A stretch of 64,000 nt of DNA from NCBI RefSeq assembly GCF_025421775.1, contig NZ_JAOEFX010000001.1, forward strand, positions 62,001-126,000, read 5' to 3'. Position 1 is the stretch's first letter; every line of letters begins with the position of its first letter. Of this stretch, positions 1 to 8,947 are shown in pieces. The translations under genes were made by a program, and so were the position numbers. Under the pieces are notes generated by a model that had not been told where the DNA came from, made no database searches, and worked only from the letters and a program-made list of their open reading frames with translations. The DNA comes from Paenarthrobacter aurescens (GTDB taxonomy: Bacteria; Actinomycetota; Actinomycetes; Actinomycetales; Micrococcaceae).

Positions 1-897
1 CACTGTGCAGGGCGCGGTGTCGTCACTCATGACGAGCCCGTGGAACACCGCCGGGCCAACGTCGTGGCTGCCGAACACCACCGTCCGCATACCGAAACCC
101 AGCAACCGGCTGCAAGGACTGAACGCAAGCGCCGTCGCGGCAAGGGTGGGGGACAGGCCGTCGCCGAAGCGCCCGCGCAGGTCCACACGACGACGTCTGC
201 TCCAGTGGCACCTGCAACGCACACGGAAACGCAGGATCCGGCACACAAGGCCAAAGCCGAGGCGACCAGGGCTGCGTTGGCGACGATTGCCGCTGCAGCG
301 CATGCTGCACACTTGCACGACGACGAGCTCCACCGCGCCGAAGAGCAGGCCCGGTCAGCTGAGCACCACGAGTCAGCAGGGCAGTCCGCTGATACCGGTC
401 CGGAAGAGGACGCGGCAGCCCGCGAAGCAGCAGTCCGGGAAGCAAGGTCCACCCCGGTCCTCCGCTTTGGCGGGGAAGAGGTCGCACTGCCGTTCGTGGA
501 ACACCACGAGGAACCGCAGGCCGCCAAGCCCGCCATGAGCCTGGATCTCCTGGCCGAAGCTTTCTCCCACCTCGGAGCGGCCCCCGCTCCTGAGGAGGTC
601 GCACTGGTTTCTGCCAAGGAGCCCGCTGCTGCACCGAAGGCGGTTGACCCTGTACCGGCCGCAGAGCAGGATCCCCATGCCGATTCCGCCCCGCGGGGTC
701 GTCGTGGTCGCCGCAACCGCAGTGCCAGCAGGGCCCAAGGTGCCGCCAACGAAACGAGCGTTGAGCACCATGAGGTCACCGCCTCGGCCGCCCGCGGGTC
801 AGCTCATGAAGCCAAGGCGTCTGCGGAACCTGCCAAGAAGACAGCGTCCGAGGAACCCATCATCCTCGGAGTTGGCGTACCGGCTTCCGAGCTCTAG
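1..897 (+). CDS. rne: Ribonuclease E/G, C-terminal part (5' end outside the window)
   Basis: The frame is open from the first base, so only the last 298 residues are present. They begin HCAGRGVVTHDEPVE, which matches the stretch closing the catalytic core of RNase E/G, just after the CxxC zinc-link. The rest is a low-complexity Ala/Glu/Lys tail with basic blocks (ERKRRRGKGG near residue 40, RGRRGRRNR near residue 230), typical of the disordered RNA-binding and scaffold tail of actinobacterial RNase E. A short EHH motif recurs in the tail (about 46, 70, 358, 496 and 760 bp). The enzyme starts mRNA decay and rRNA processing. The location just upstream of rplU-rpmA-obg is usual for actinobacteria, though here thiD-tenA lies between. 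The call rests on a short piece of the catalytic core. Confidence 0.85.
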   Translation, partial: HCAGRGVVTHDEPVEHRRANVVAAEHHRPHTETQQPAARTERKRRRGKGGGQAVAEAPAQVHTTTSAPVAPATHTETQDPAHKAKAEATRAALATIAAAAHAAHLHDDELHRAEEQARSAEHHESAGQSADTGPEEDAAAREAAVREARSTPVLRFGGEEVALPFVEHHEEPQAAKPAMSLDLLAEAFSHLGAAPAPEEVALVSAKEPAAAPKAVDPVPAAEQDPHADSAPRGRRGRRNRSASRAQGAANETSVEHHEVTASAARGSAHEAKASAEPAKKTASEEPIILGVGVPASEL

Positions 898-914
898 TCG
901 ACTCCAGGACCACC

Positions 915-960
915 AAGGCCCTGCACCAACCATCAAGAAGATGGTTGATGCAGGGCCTTT
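915..960 (+). terminator. Rho-independent terminator after the RNase E gene
   Basis: A long hairpin starts 18 bp after the RNase E stop codon. The left arm is AAGGCCCTGCA plus CCAACCATC, the loop is AAGAA, and the right arm is GATGGTTG plus TGCAGGGCCTT, followed by a short T run. Confidence 0.85.
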
Positions 961-1052
961 CGCTTTCCATCCTCCGGGTAAGCCGCGGTCATATCCCGTC
1001 TTCAAGCCTGCATGGTTCCCGGGCCGCGCCTCTTCCCGGTTACGCTTGGGGA

Positions 1053-1132
1053 CTGACACGGGGTGCCGGGCGTTGGGCCGGGCTGAGATCCAGACCCGTT
1101 GAACCTGTCCGGTTAGCACCGGCGAAGGGATG
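1053..1132 (+). promoter_or_regulatory. TPP riboswitch (THI element)
   Basis: The conserved THI-box blocks are present in order: ACACGGGGTGCC near 1057, GGGCTGAGAT at 1080-1089, ACCCGTTGAACCTG at 1094-1107, and CGGTTAGCACCGGCGAAGGGA ending at 1131. The element lies immediately before the start codon of the thiamine gene at 1138. Its 3' block (GAAGGGA) probably doubles as the ribosome binding site, so control by hiding the site when thiamine pyrophosphate binds is inferred. Confidence 0.95.
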
Positions 1133-1137
1133 TCCCC

Positions 1138-2655
1138 ATGACTGCATCGTCGTATTCTCCTGTCTACCCGCTGGTGGATTCACGAAGGCCAACTCCCCGG
1201 GTGCTGAGCATTGCAGGCTCGGACCCCTCCGGCGGGGCTGGTATCCAAGCCGATCTGAAGAGCATCGCAGCCCACGGCGGCTATGGAATGGCCGCCATCA
1301 CCGCCCTGACAGCGCAGAACACCCTCGGGGTCAGTGCTGTCCATGTACCGCCGGTGGAGTTCCTGCGCCAGCAGCTGGACGCCATCAGCAGTGACATTGC
1401 CATTGATGCCGTCAAGATCGGCATGCTGGGTGACGCAGCGGTCATTGACGAGGTCCGCAGGTGGCTCCTTGCGGCTCGTCCCGCCGTCGTGGTCCTTGAC
1501 CCGGTGATGGTGGCCACAAGTGGCGACCGCCTGCTGCGTGAGTCAGCGGAGAAGGCCTTGCGGTCGCTCCTTCCGTTGGCGGACCTCATCACACCGAACC
1601 TTCCTGAACTTGCCATGTTGCTGGGGGAGCCCGAGGCCGCTGACTGGCCATCGGCGTTGGATCAAGGCAAGCGATTGGCTGCCGAGTGCGGCAACACTGT
1701 GCTGGTGAAGGGTGGGCATCTGGCGGGATCCGAATGCCCGGATGCGCTGGTGAACACCACCGGGCTTTTGCGGCAGGACGTCATCGAGGTGCCTGGCCCA
1801 CGGGTAGCGACGGGAAACAGCCACGGAACTGGGTGCACACTATCGTCGGCCCTGGCCACTGTGCAGGCCAGCACTGGTGACTGGGAAGCTTCACTGCGAC
1901 AGGTGAAGCCGTGGTTGCTTCAAGCCCTGACACACTCGGACAGCCTCGAAGTAGGCAATGGCTGTGGTCCGGTCCACCATTTCCACCACCAGCACGTGCT
2001 GAGGCCGGGCGTATTCGCCGCGGCGCTGTGGAAGGAAGCCACACCTGAGCTCGAGGCAATCTACAAGCTCAGTTTCATCGAAGGCCTGCAATCGGGCCGC
2101 CTGCCAGAATCCGAGTTCAACTATTACCTGGCCCAGGACGCCCTCTACCTCAACGGATACTCAAGAGTCCTTGCCCGGGCAGCCGCCTTGGCTCCCACGG
2201 AAGAGGAACAGCTGTTTTGGGCCAAGGCATCGCAGCAGTGTCTGGAAGTTGAATCGGAACTGCACAGGAACTGGCTGAGTACCCGCGAGGCGTCCACGGT
2301 CACTGGACCTGTCACCAAGTCCTATGTGGACCATTTGGTGGCTTCCTCGGCATCCGGCAGTTACGCAGTGGTGCTCGCCGCGATTTTGCCCTGCTTTTGG
2401 TTGTACGCGGAAGTGGGCCAACAGCTTCATACCGCCTACATTGAGGCCGGCGCCCCTGCAGACCACCCCTACGCGGAATGGTTGAAGACGTACGCCGACG
2501 AGGACTTTGCCGCGGCAACCAGGAATGCGATCAACTTCACGGACGCCGCGGCCATGGCGGCTTCGGACAAGGAGAGGGCGGCCATGGTGGAGGCTTTCGG
2601 GCATTCCTGCCGCTACGAAACGGCGTTCTTCGACGCCCCGCGGCATTACTCCTAG
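1138..2655 (+). CDS. thiD: Bifunctional HMP/HMP-P kinase and TenA-family protein (ThiD-TenA fusion)
   Basis: 505 residues. Residues about 20-280 are a ribokinase-fold HMP-P kinase: VLSIAGSDPSGGAGIQADLK near the start, VLDPVMVATSGDRLL, and the C-terminal GTGCTLSSALA anion-hole motif. Residues about 290-505 are a TenA/thiaminase II helical domain (FIEGLQSGRLPESEFNYYLAQD, YLNGYSRVLA). The kinase phosphorylates hydroxymethylpyrimidine phosphate for thiamine synthesis, and TenA-type domains salvage the pyrimidine from degraded thiamine. The ATG at 1138 is chosen because it sits 6 nt after the TPP riboswitch, whose GAAGGGA core can serve as ribosome binding site. No other thiamine gene is adjacent, so the gene appears to be a monocistronic riboswitch unit. 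Confidence 0.93.
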   Translation: MTASSYSPVYPLVDSRRPTPRVLSIAGSDPSGGAGIQADLKSIAAHGGYGMAAITALTAQNTLGVSAVHVPPVEFLRQQLDAISSDIAIDAVKIGMLGDAAVIDEVRRWLLAARPAVVVLDPVMVATSGDRLLRESAEKALRSLLPLADLITPNLPELAMLLGEPEAADWPSALDQGKRLAAECGNTVLVKGGHLAGSECPDALVNTTGLLRQDVIEVPGPRVATGNSHGTGCTLSSALATVQASTGDWEASLRQVKPWLLQALTHSDSLEVGNGCGPVHHFHHQHVLRPGVFAAALWKEATPELEAIYKLSFIEGLQSGRLPESEFNYYLAQDALYLNGYSRVLARAAALAPTEEEQLFWAKASQQCLEVESELHRNWLSTREASTVTGPVTKSYVDHLVASSASGSYAVVLAAILPCFWLYAEVGQQLHTAYIEAGAPADHPYAEWLKTYADEDFAAATRNAINFTDAAAMAASDKERAAMVEAFGHSCRYETAFFDAPRHYS

Positions 2656-3031
2656 CAGTTGTTCGGAGACACTGACGGCGCCTTTTTCGGTCGTTCACCG
2701 CGCGTCGCGTGCAAAATCGCGTTAATCGGGCCCAAACCCTGTAGGCTGTATGGGCACGGTGCCGGGAGAGTCCGTTACAACTGGTGATGCAAGTCACGTG
2801 GTAGCCTCCGGACCCGGCCTCATTTGCAGCTGAAGGTCAAACTAGCGTAATCTTGATCTTCGGTGCTTACGCCAACACTTGGGTTATGCCCCTTGGAATT
2901 GTTCATGGGATGACTCGCGGACTTCGATCAGAAGTCCACGGCGTTGAGGCACAGCGCGAACCAGGCCTGATTCCGGTTCAAGGTTCCGCACGCAAATTTA
3001 GTTATAAACGTCGAGAGAAGTGAGTACCCAA
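2656..3031. other. Long leader/promoter region before rplU; no gene seen
   Basis: 376 bp without a convincing reading frame. It holds a candidate promoter near 2824-2853 and a long presumed 5' untranslated region of rplU that includes several GC-rich palindromic patches. I recognised no known ribosomal-protein leader motif in it. Confidence 0.5.
2824..2853 (+). promoter_or_regulatory. Candidate sigma-70-type promoter for rplU-rpmA
   Basis: TTGCAG at 2824-2829 and TAATCT at 2848-2853 are separated by 18 bp. If used, the transcript would carry a leader of about 170 nt before rplU. This rests on motif match alone. Confidence 0.35.
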
Positions 3032-3340
3032 GTGGTGTACGCGATTGTCCGCGCAGGCGGCCGCCAAGAAAAAGTTTCCGTTGGAGACTACGTAACGCTT
3101 AACCGCGTCCCCGGTGGAGCCGGCAGCACGCTTGAGCTGCCCGCCTTGCTCCTGGTTGACGGCGAAAAGGTCACCTCCGCAGCTGCGGAACTGGCCAACG
3201 TCAAGGTCACGGCTGAGATCCTCGAGGACCTCCGTGGTCCCAAGATCGTCATCCAGAAGTTCAAGAACAAGACTGGTTACCGGAAGCGTCAGGGTCACCG
3301 TCAGGAACTGACCAAGATCAAGATCACCAGCATCGCGTAA
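3032..3340 (+). CDS. rplU: 50S ribosomal protein L21
   Basis: 102 residues starting [15 protein letters not shown], the usual length and N-terminus for L21, ending with the conserved [15 protein letters not shown] and KIKITSIA. The GTG at 3032 is preferred over the in-frame GTG at 3020 because GAGAGAAG (3013-3020) lies at proper ribosome-binding distance and the product then matches the family start. L21 binds 23S rRNA in the large subunit. It is followed after 62 bp by rpmA and a terminator, so rplU-rpmA form a two-gene transcript. Confidence 0.95.
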   Translation: MVYAIVRAGGRQEKVSVGDYVTLNRVPGGAGSTLELPALLLVDGEKVTSAAAELANVKVTAEILEDLRGPKIVIQKFKNKTGYRKRQGHRQELTKIKITSIA

Positions 3341-3402
3341 CTTTCGTTACCCGCTGTTCAGGTTTTTCAGTTTCCCCAGAAATTTAGAGGCAGGCATTTC
3401 AC

Positions 3403-3666
3403 ATGGCACACAAAAAAGGCGCGAGTTCCACTCGCAACGGTCGTGACTCCAACGCACAGTACCTGGGCGTCAAGCGCTTCGGTGGTCAGGTAGTTTCCGC
3501 AGGCGAAATCATCGTTCGCCAGCGTGGAACCCACTTCCACCCGGGTGCAGGCGTCGGTCGCGGTGGCGACGACACCCTGTTCGCACTGCAGGCCGGTGCG
3601 GTTGAGTTTGGTACTCGCCGCGGCCGTCGCGTAGTGAACATCGTTGCTGCTGCAGCTGCAGAGTAA
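3403..3666 (+). CDS. rpmA: 50S ribosomal protein L27
   Basis: 87 residues starting [19 protein letters not shown] and containing [10 protein letters not shown] and [20 protein letters not shown], all diagnostic of L27. The N-terminal tail reaches the peptidyl-transferase centre. There is no N-terminal extension of the type cleaved in Firmicutes. It lies 62 bp after rplU and is closed by a strong terminator before obg. Confidence 0.97.
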   Translation: MAHKKGASSTRNGRDSNAQYLGVKRFGGQVVSAGEIIVRQRGTHFHPGAGVGRGGDDTLFALQAGAVEFGTRRGRRVVNIVAAAAAE

Positions 3667-3682
3667 CAACAAGTTCTGAACC

Positions 3683-3720
3683 GGTGGAGCGGGCCAAACG
3701 GCCCGCTCCACCGTTCTTTT
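3683..3720 (+). terminator. Rho-independent terminator after rpmA
   Basis: A perfect 13-bp stem, GGTGGAGCGGGCC (3683-3695) pairing with GGCCCGCTCCACC (3700-3712), with a 4-nt loop and a TTCTTTT tail. It separates the ribosomal protein pair from obg. Confidence 0.93.
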
Positions 3721-3820
3721 AACCGCATTACAATCGACTAGGGCGCCACAGGCGCGCTGGTTTTGCAACAGCGCTGGCAACAGCAACAAACGCTGTAAGA
3801 CAGCAACTGAGGAGATCCAC

Positions 3821-5407
3821 GTGGCGAGCTTTGTAGACCGGGTAGTCCTGCACGTATCCGGCGGAACCGGCGGCCACGGCTGTGTCTCTGTAAAGCGGGA
3901 AAAGTTCAAGCCGCTCGGTGGCCCCGACGGCGGCAACGGTGGCAACGGTGGCGACGTCATCCTTCGGGTATCCGCCCAGACCACAACGCTGCTTGACTAC
4001 CACCACGCCCCGCACCGCCACGCCACCAACGGTGGTCCCGGCATGGGTGACTGGCGCGGTGGCAAGAATGGCGAAACCCTCATCCTTCCGGTGCCGGACG
4101 GCACTGTGGTCAAAACCAAGGACGGCGAAGTCCTGGCTGACCTGGTTGGCGAGGGTACTGAATACATCGCAGCTGCAGGTGGTCAGGGTGGCCTGGGAAA
4201 TGCTTCCCTTTCGTCGCAAAAGCGCCGCGCCCCGGGCTTTGCGCTGCTCGGCATCGAAGGCGAATCCAGCGACATTGTCCTGGAACTGAAGTCCATCGCT
4301 GATATTGCGCTGGTTGGCTTCCCTTCCGCCGGCAAGTCCAGCCTTATTGCCGCCATGTCCGCGGCCCGGCCGAAGATCGCCGACTACCCGTTCACCACCC
4401 TCATCCCCAACCTTGGCGTGGTCCAGGCCGGTGAGGTCCGCTTTACGATTGCCGATGTCCCGGGTCTGATCGAGGGCGCCAGCGAAGGCAAGGGCCTTGG
4501 GCACAACTTCCTGCGTCACGTAGAGCGTTGCGCCGCACTGGTGCACGTCCTTGACTGCGGAACACTGGAATCGGACCGGGATCCGCTGTCGGACCTCGCC
4601 ATCATCGAGGCCGAACTTGAGAAGTACGCGGTGGACATGAGCTACGCCGGTGTTGACGGTGAGGTCGTTCCGCTGAACGAGCGCCCCAAGCTGGTGGTGC
4701 TCAACAAGGTGGACCTTCCCGACGGCAAGGACATGGCCGAGTTCGTTCGGCCGGACCTGGAAGCACGCGGCTACCGCGTCTTCGAAGTGTCCGCAACCAG
4801 CCACGAGGGCTTGCGCCAGCTTGGATTCGCCATGGCGGAAATCGTCAAGGCCGCTCGCGACGCCGTAGCAGTCGCGCCTCCCAAGGTGGCACCGCCCGTC
4901 CTGCGCCCGCGCGCCGTCAACGAGTCCGGCTTCAAGATCCGCCGCGAAGAAAAGAACCTCGAGCCACTGTTCCGCGTTTTGGGTGAGAAGCCGGTGCGCT
5001 GGGTCAAGCAGACCGACTTCACCAACGAGGAAGCCATCGGTTACCTTGCTGACCGCCTTGCCAAGCTCGGCGTCGAAACTGAGCTGTTCAAGGTCGGCGC
5101 CAAGCCTGGCGACACCGTGGTGATCGGCGAAGACGACGGCGTGGTGTTCGACTGGGAGCCCACCATGATGGCCGGTGCCGAACTTCTGGCAACTCCGCGT
5201 GGTACCGACATCCGCGTTGCTGACATCGGCGACCGTCCTACGCGTTCGCAGAAGCGCGATGAGCAGCTTGAGCGCCGCGAAGCCAAGGCAGCAGCCCGCG
5301 CAGAGCTTGAAGCAGAACGCAAGGCGGGCATCTGGACCGAGTCCGTCAGCGGTCGCCGTGCCCAGACCGTCAGGGAAAGCAACATGGACTCCGGTGATGA
5401 CGACTAG
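3821..5407 (+). CDS. obg: GTPase Obg (CgtA)
   Basis: 528 residues. The N-terminal Obg fold is glycine-rich ([22 protein letters not shown], residues about 1-160). The G domain has the P-loop GFPSAGKSS near residue 167, DVPG, and NKVD near 290. A C-terminal OCT domain ([20 protein letters not shown] to about residue 450) and a charged tail follow. Obg is an essential 50S-assembly and stress GTPase. The GTG at 3821 follows GAGGAG at 8-nt spacing. Its last 11 bp overlap proB, which suggests translational coupling. The rplU-rpmA-obg-proB order is classic. Confidence 0.97.
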   Translation: MASFVDRVVLHVSGGTGGHGCVSVKREKFKPLGGPDGGNGGNGGDVILRVSAQTTTLLDYHHAPHRHATNGGPGMGDWRGGKNGETLILPVPDGTVVKTKDGEVLADLVGEGTEYIAAAGGQGGLGNASLSSQKRRAPGFALLGIEGESSDIVLELKSIADIALVGFPSAGKSSLIAAMSAARPKIADYPFTTLIPNLGVVQAGEVRFTIADVPGLIEGASEGKGLGHNFLRHVERCAALVHVLDCGTLESDRDPLSDLAIIEAELEKYAVDMSYAGVDGEVVPLNERPKLVVLNKVDLPDGKDMAEFVRPDLEARGYRVFEVSATSHEGLRQLGFAMAEIVKAARDAVAVAPPKVAPPVLRPRAVNESGFKIRREEKNLEPLFRVLGEKPVRWVKQTDFTNEEAIGYLADRLAKLGVETELFKVGAKPGDTVVIGEDDGVVFDWEPTMMAGAELLATPRGTDIRVADIGDRPTRSQKRDEQLERREAKAAARAELEAERKAGIWTESVSGRRAQTVRESNMDSGDDD

Positions 5408-6578
5408 AACCGTCGACGCTCCAAACACGGCTGAGGGCCTTGAGCGGCAGGCCCTCGCCACCGCCAAGCGGATTGTGGTCAAGGTGGGCTCATCCTCGCT
5501 GACCAGCATCAAGGGTGGTATATCCGAAAAGTCGCTGGCAGCGCTGGTGGACGCGCTTGCGGAAAAACGCAATGCCGGCACCGAGATCATCCTGGTGTCA
5601 TCCGGTGCCATTGCTGCGGGTTTGGCTCCCTTGGGCCTGGCAAAGAGGCCCAAGGACCTTGCCACACAGCAAGCCGCGGCAAGCGTCGGTCAGGGATTGT
5701 TGATGGCGCGTTACACCCAGGCCTTCAGCGCCCACGGTGTCACGGTCAGCCAAGTCTTGTTGACCGCCGATGACCTCATGCGCCGCACTCAGCACACCAA
5801 CGCCTTCAGGGCCTTGGATCGGCTGCTGAATCTCGGAGTGGTGCCCGTGGTTAACGAGAACGACACCGTGGCGACCCACGAGATCCGCTTCGGCGACAAC
5901 GATCGGTTGGCTGCCCTGGTGGCCCACCTTGTCCGCGCCGATGCCCTCGTGCTGCTCTCCGACGTCGACGCCCTCTATGACGGCCCCCCATCCCACGGTG
6001 CCAAGCGCATTCCGCTGGTCCGCGGTCCCCAGGACCTGGAGGCCGTGAGGATCGGCAAGGCCGGCAAGGCCGGCGTCGGAACCGGCGGCATGATGACCAA
6101 AGTCGAGGCAGCGTCGATTGCCGCGGGCTCGGGTATTCACGCCCTGGTGACGTCAACCGCCAATGCCGCTGCAGCACTGGCAGGGGAGGACGTTGGTACC
6201 TGGTTCGCCGTGAACGGGAACCGCAAACCCGTCCGTCTTCTGTGGCTGGCCCACCTGGCGACGGTACAGGGACGCTTGATACTCGACGACGGCGCTGTGA
6301 AGGCCGTGCGCGACCGGCACAGGTCACTCCTTCCTGCGGGGATTTCGGATATCAGTGGAGACTTTGAGGCCGGCGACGCTGTTGAGATGGTTGCGCAGGA
6401 TGGGACCGTGATAGCACGTGGGTTGGTGAACTACTCCTCGGAGGAACTGCCGCGCATGCTCGGTCGCACCACCCAGGAGCTTGGCCAGGCGATGGGCCGG
6501 GGTTATGACCGCGAAGTTGTTCATGTTGACGATCTAGTGCTCCTGAGGGCGTCCCGCTCATCTAAACTTGGAGCATGA
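5397..6578 (+). CDS. proB: Glutamate 5-kinase
   Basis: 393 residues. The amino-acid kinase domain begins [12 protein letters not shown] near residue 24, with [19 protein letters not shown] and GTGGMMTKV characteristic of ProB. Residues about 290-385 form a PUA domain ([18 protein letters not shown]). It phosphorylates glutamate as the first step of proline synthesis. The ATG at 5397 overlaps the obg stop by 11 bp; the frame stays open upstream but that part is the obg gene in another frame. The stop overlaps the proA start as ATGA. Confidence 0.96.
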   Translation: MTTRTVDAPNTAEGLERQALATAKRIVVKVGSSSLTSIKGGISEKSLAALVDALAEKRNAGTEIILVSSGAIAAGLAPLGLAKRPKDLATQQAAASVGQGLLMARYTQAFSAHGVTVSQVLLTADDLMRRTQHTNAFRALDRLLNLGVVPVVNENDTVATHEIRFGDNDRLAALVAHLVRADALVLLSDVDALYDGPPSHGAKRIPLVRGPQDLEAVRIGKAGKAGVGTGGMMTKVEAASIAAGSGIHALVTSTANAAAALAGEDVGTWFAVNGNRKPVRLLWLAHLATVQGRLILDDGAVKAVRDRHRSLLPAGISDISGDFEAGDAVEMVAQDGTVIARGLVNYSSEELPRMLGRTTQELGQAMGRGYDREVVHVDDLVLLRASRSSKLGA

Positions 6579-7939
6579 CTGAAGCGCTGACCCCTGACGC
6601 CCCCGTGATCTCCGACGTTTCCGGTGCCGCCGGCCACACGCCGGAGAGCCCTGAGGCAGGTCGCGCCCCGTTGTCGCCGGAGGATGTCCAGGCTGCGGTT
6701 CATGCGATCGCTGATCGTTCCCGTAAGGCGGCGCGCCGCATGGGACAGGCTAACCGTGCGTGGAAGGACCGTGCGCTGCGCGCCATCGGCAGCGCCTTGC
6801 TGGAGAACCGGAAGCATGTGTTGGACGCCAACGCCAAGGATGTGGCTGCGGGCCGGGCCAATGGGACGTCTGCAGCCCTTCTGGACCGTCTCACGCTGAC
6901 TACCGCGCGCATCGAGGGCCTTGTTGCAGCTCTGGAGAACCTGGCAGGTTTGCCCGATCCCGTAGGAAATGTGGTCCGGGGTCAAACGCTCCCCAACGGA
7001 CTGCGCCTGCGGCAGGTTAATGTCCCCATGGGTGTCGTCGCCGCCATTTACGAAGCGCGTCCCAATGTCACGGTGGACATCGCAGGCCTTGCCCTCAAGA
7101 GTGGCAATGCCGTGATTCTTCGCGGCGGGTCGGCGGCTGCGAACACCAACGCGGCCTTGGTGCAGATCCTTCGCGAAGCCCTGGATTCCGTTGGCTTGCC
7201 CGCCGACGCCGTGCAGACTGTGGATCAGTACGGACGGGAGGGCGCCAACGTCCTGATGCGGGCCCGTGGACGTGTCGATGTATTGATTCCCCGCGGCGGA
7301 CGCGACCTCATTCAAACGGTTGTGACCAACTCCTCTGTGCCGGTCATCGAGACCGGCGAAGGTAACGTCCATATCTTCATTGATGAATCAGCCGGTGAAG
7401 AAATGGCCGTGGAGATCCTCCTGAATGCCAAGACCCAGAGGCCCAGTGTCTGCAACACTGTGGAGACCCTCCTGGTCCATTCCGGTTCAACTGTCCTGCC
7501 TTCTGTGGCGGCTGCCTTGCGTGCAGCGGGTGTGACCCTCCACGTGGATGAAAGGATCGCTGCGGCCTTGGGTGGCAGTGTGGAGACAGTTCCGGCTGAC
7601 GACGACGATTGGGCCACCGAATACATGGATCTGGACCTCGCCGTAGCCATGGTGGACAGCCTGGATGAAGCTGTGGGCCATATCCGTAGATGGACTACCG
7701 GGCACACCGAGGCGATCCTGACCAACAACCTGGCCAATGCTGAGAAGTTCATTGCAGAGATAGATTCCGCCGCCGTGATCGTCAACGCTTCCACCCGCTT
7801 CACCGACGGCGGTGAGCTCGGCCTGGGAGCTGAAGTGGGCATTTCTACGCAGAAGCTGCACGCCCGGGGTCCCATGGGCCTCACGGAGCTGACCACTACC
7901 AAGTGGATCGTGCAAGGCGAAGGCCAAGTCCGCAGCTAG
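6575..7939 (+). CDS. proA: Gamma-glutamyl phosphate reductase
   Basis: 454 residues of the aldehyde dehydrogenase superfamily. The GPR signature is present, with the catalytic Cys in QRPSVCNTVETLLVH near residue 292. Other matches are MGVVAAIYEARPNVTVDIAG and the C-terminal ALGLGAEVGISTQKLHARGPM-like segment. It reduces glutamyl-5-phosphate with NADPH to the semialdehyde, the second proline step. It has a 4-bp ATGA overlap with proB. The N-terminus is about 35 residues longer than many ProA proteins and is Pro/Ala-rich. Confidence 0.96.
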   Translation: MTEALTPDAPVISDVSGAAGHTPESPEAGRAPLSPEDVQAAVHAIADRSRKAARRMGQANRAWKDRALRAIGSALLENRKHVLDANAKDVAAGRANGTSAALLDRLTLTTARIEGLVAALENLAGLPDPVGNVVRGQTLPNGLRLRQVNVPMGVVAAIYEARPNVTVDIAGLALKSGNAVILRGGSAAANTNAALVQILREALDSVGLPADAVQTVDQYGREGANVLMRARGRVDVLIPRGGRDLIQTVVTNSSVPVIETGEGNVHIFIDESAGEEMAVEILLNAKTQRPSVCNTVETLLVHSGSTVLPSVAAALRAAGVTLHVDERIAAALGGSVETVPADDDDWATEYMDLDLAVAMVDSLDEAVGHIRRWTTGHTEAILTNNLANAEKFIAEIDSAAVIVNASTRFTDGGELGLGAEVGISTQKLHARGPMGLTELTTTKWIVQGEGQVRS

Positions 7940-7969
7940 CAACGCGGTAACATAGAACAGAAGTCCGGA

Positions 7970-7989
7970 ACGGCGGGGAGTCCCGTCGT
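7970..7989 (+). other. Short hairpin between proA and the next gene
   Basis: ACGGCGGG (7970-7977) pairs with CCCGTCGT (7982-7989) around a 4-nt loop, with one wobble. There is no T tract, so it may be a weak terminator or an mRNA-stabilising stem. Confidence 0.35.
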
Positions 7990-8021
7990 GCAAAACATTT
8001 GAGAACCAACTAGGGGAGAAG

Positions 8022-8261
8022 ATGCTGTTTCAGCAGATCGCCACGTCCATTGCCGCCCAGACGGAAGGCGGCCACGAGGAACTCGCTCCGCTGTGGGCAG
8101 AGCCGTGGGTCTTCGGTATCGTGATGTTCGCTTTCCTTCTTGTTCTCATGTTTGTCACCCTCTCCTACACCAATCTTGGCAACCGCCACGAGGCCGTGGA
8201 AGAGCACTCCGATCCGCACCGCCAGCACCCGAACAAGCACACCCACGGGCAGGGCCACTAA
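8022..8261 (+). CDS. Small conserved membrane protein
   Basis: 79 residues with one membrane segment ([20 protein letters not shown], about residues 30-50), a short N-terminal part and a His-rich tail ([11 protein letters not shown]). AGGGGAGAAG precedes the ATG. Small proteins of this kind are common between proA and nadD in Arthrobacter-like genomes. The His-rich C-terminus could bind metal, but that is speculation. Function is unknown. Confidence 0.8.
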   Translation: MLFQQIATSIAAQTEGGHEELAPLWAEPWVFGIVMFAFLLVLMFVTLSYTNLGNRHEAVEEHSDPHRQHPNKHTHGQGH

Positions 8262-8313
8262 CATTATCGCCGCAACACCGCGTGGGGAGTCGGAGCGCAG
8301 GCTTCGTCTGGGC

Positions 8314-8940
8314 GTGATGGGTGGAACTTTTGATCCGATCCATCACGGCCACCTTGTGGCTGCAAGTGAAGTTGCAGCCAAGTTCGGTCTCGATGAAGTG
8401 GTTTTTGTGCCTACCGGCCAACCTTGGCAGAAGTCGCACAAGCTGGTCAGCGAGCCTGAGCACCGGTACCTGATGACGGTGATCGCCACGGCTTCCAATC
8501 CCAGGTTCACGGTGAGCCGGGTGGACGTTGACCGCCCGGGACCCACCTTCACCATTGACACCCTTCGCGATCTCCGGGCGCAGCGTCCTGATGCAGACCT
8601 GTTCTTCATCACGGGCGCCGACGCCTTGGCCCAGATCCTGTCCTGGAAGGACGTGGACGAGCTGTGGTCTTTGGCCCACTTCGTCGGCGTGACCCGACCC
8701 GGCCATGAACTGAACGACCTGGGGCGGACCGATGACGTCAGTTTGCTGGAGGTCCCTGCGATGGCGATCTCCTCGACGGATTGCCGGACGCGTGTTGGCG
8801 CAGGCAATCCCGTCTGGTACCTGGTGCCGGACGGAGTCGTACAGTACATCGCCAAGTATGGACTGTATGCCGCGCATCATGTGGCAGGGGAGCTGACGCC
8901 AGCACTGTCCGGATCAGACGACCAAGCACGTACTGAATGA
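8314..8940 (+). CDS. nadD: Nicotinate-nucleotide adenylyltransferase
   Basis: The nucleotidyltransferase motif [11 protein letters not shown] lies at the very start and the partner motif ISSTDCRTR near residue 155. [12 protein letters not shown] and [13 protein letters not shown] are typical NadD segments. It adenylates nicotinate mononucleotide for NAD synthesis. The start is uncertain. GTG at 8314 gives 208 residues but starts only two residues before the GGTFDP motif; CTG at 8308 would give MGVMGGTFD, as in some actinobacterial homologues. The coding-like frame runs back to about 8263 without an ATG, so an ATT start after the upstream stop codon is also possible. Confidence 0.92.
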   Translation: MMGGTFDPIHHGHLVAASEVAAKFGLDEVVFVPTGQPWQKSHKLVSEPEHRYLMTVIATASNPRFTVSRVDVDRPGPTFTIDTLRDLRAQRPDADLFFITGADALAQILSWKDVDELWSLAHFVGVTRPGHELNDLGRTDDVSLLEVPAMAISSTDCRTRVGAGNPVWYLVPDGVVQYIAKYGLYAAHHVAGELTPALSGSDDQARTE

Positions 8941-8947
8941 GTTTTGA

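Noticed and set aside
3728..5665. 645-codon open frame on the minus strand
   Set aside because: It is antisense to obg and proB, which match known families in full; long antisense frames are common in GC-rich DNA.
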